From NCBI GenBank assembly GCA_003552485.1, contig PUMX01000074.1:1-6269 (forward strand): a stretch of DNA of 6,269 nucleotides, in the 5' to 3' direction. Positions within the stretch are counted from its first letter, which is position 1, and each line of letters starts with the position of its first letter. Below the pieces are notes generated by a model. The model had not been told where the DNA came from. It saw only the letters and a list, made by a program, of their open reading frames with translations, and made no database searches. This document shows positions 6,051-6,269 of this stretch, one piece after another. Both the position numbers and the translations under genes were made by a program. Source of the DNA: Candidatus Hydrogenedentota bacterium. GTDB lineage: Bacteria; Hydrogenedentota; Hydrogenedentia; Hydrogenedentales; SLHB01.

Positions 6051-6084
6051 GACGCTTCCTCCTTTTCCCCGGCCCCGCACCTTT

Positions 6085-6112
6085 GGCAAAAGAATTGCCC
6101 CATATCCGGGGC
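6085..6112 (-). promoter_or_regulatory. Two mutually exclusive small hairpins in the DUF1576 leader
   Basis: GCCCC (6097-6101) pairs with GGGGC (6108-6112), and GGCAA (6085-6089) pairs with TTGCC (6095-6099). The two stems share bases 6097-6099, so only one can form at a time. They lie shortly upstream of the AAGGAGG ribosome site. This could be leader control of translation, but the stems are only five pairs each. Confidence 0.3.
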
Positions 6113-6127
6113 GTCACTCTACCCCTC

Positions 6128-6157
6128 GCAAAGCGAAAGGAAGCGTTTTCGCTTTGC
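6128..6157. repeat. Perfect 11-base inverted repeat upstream of the DUF1576 gene
   Basis: GCAAAGCGAAA (6128-6138) and TTTCGCTTTGC (6147-6157) are perfect inverted copies around an 8-base spacer. It lies about 80 bases upstream of the leader ORF. No T-run follows on either strand, so it is more likely an operator or a leader RNA hairpin than an intrinsic terminator. Confidence 0.6.
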
Positions 6158-6190
6158 TCCGATGGAATCTATTGTTTAGTTGAATAAGTG

Positions 6191-6217
6191 CGCTGGCCAG
6201 GTAGGTCCCGGCCAGCG
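6191..6217 (-). terminator. Strong hairpin after a possible upstream gene end
   Basis: Arms CGCTGGCC and GGCCAGCG are perfect. The stem extends to 11 pairs with one G-U wobble in minus-strand RNA and a 5-base loop; on the plus strand that pair would be an A-C mismatch, so a minus-strand transcript is favoured. The sequence that follows (CACTTATTC) is only weakly U-rich. It starts 11 bases after a candidate stop codon at 6229-6231, the usual place for a terminator. Confidence 0.5.
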
Positions 6218-6228
6218 AACTCGTGTAA

Positions 6229-6269
6229 TCAATCCACCCATTCCCGGCCCAATGCGGCTTCTCGCCTGC
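6229..6269 (-). CDS. Possible C-terminal end of an upstream gene, cut off by the window
   Basis: One minus-strand frame entering from the right edge reads RREAALGREWVD and stops at TGA (6231-6229). The stop lies just before the strong hairpin at 6217-6191, which is the main support. Twelve residues are too few to identify a family, and the other two frames are also open here, so this is a tentative call. Confidence 0.35.
   Translation of the reverse strand, partial: RREAALGREWVD

Noticed and set aside
6128..6157. 11-base inverted repeat considered as an intrinsic terminator
   Set aside because: There is no T-tract on either side, and a better terminator-like hairpin lies upstream at 6191-6217.

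Overview
The window is a high-GC bacterial chromosome segment in which every supported gene is on the minus strand, so transcription runs from right to left. Lipoprotein and Sec-type signal peptides and strong GGAGG ribosome sites fit a Gram-negative-type bacterium. The GTPase HflX is the long form with an extra N-terminal domain, which I associate with deltaproteobacteria and related or candidate phyla. The phylum cannot be fixed from this sequence. I see no mobile element, CRISPR array, tRNA, rRNA or phage gene.

Layout from right to left along transcription. (1) At 6269-6229 there may be the last codons of an unidentified gene, followed by a strong hairpin at 6217-6191. (2) A structured leader at about 6160-6051 holds several inverted repeats. 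It leads into a 7-codon leader ORF (6050-6027) with a very good ribosome site. The stop codon of this ORF overlaps the start of the next gene. (3) A two-gene unit follows: a DUF1576-type polytopic membrane protein with a clear internal duplication (6027-4726), then a 114-residue cytosolic protein (4717-4373). (4) A gap of about 400 bases contains three inverted repeats and a run of eight G but no convincing gene. (5) hflX comes next. Its best ribosome site points to an AUU start at 3956 rather than the UUG at 3929. A secreted TPR protein (2263-1151) follows closely, probably in the same transcript. (6) An intergenic region of about 300 bases carries a consensus sigma-70 promoter (TTGACA, 17 bases, TATAAT) with an AT-rich palindrome over the expected transcription start. 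(7) This promoter drives a TroA/ZnuA-type metal-binding lipoprotein gene (851 to the left edge, cut off), normally the first gene of a zinc or manganese ABC importer.

The four modules (membrane protein pair, ribosome-rescue GTPase plus TPR protein, metal importer, unknown upstream gene) have no obvious single pathway in common. The points most worth following up are the AUU start of hflX, a possible RadC/JAMM-like domain at the HflX N-terminus, the leader ORF and hairpins in front of the DUF1576 gene, a possible degenerate GHKL-ATPase fold in the 114-residue protein, and the strong, apparently repressible promoter of the metal-binding lipoprotein.
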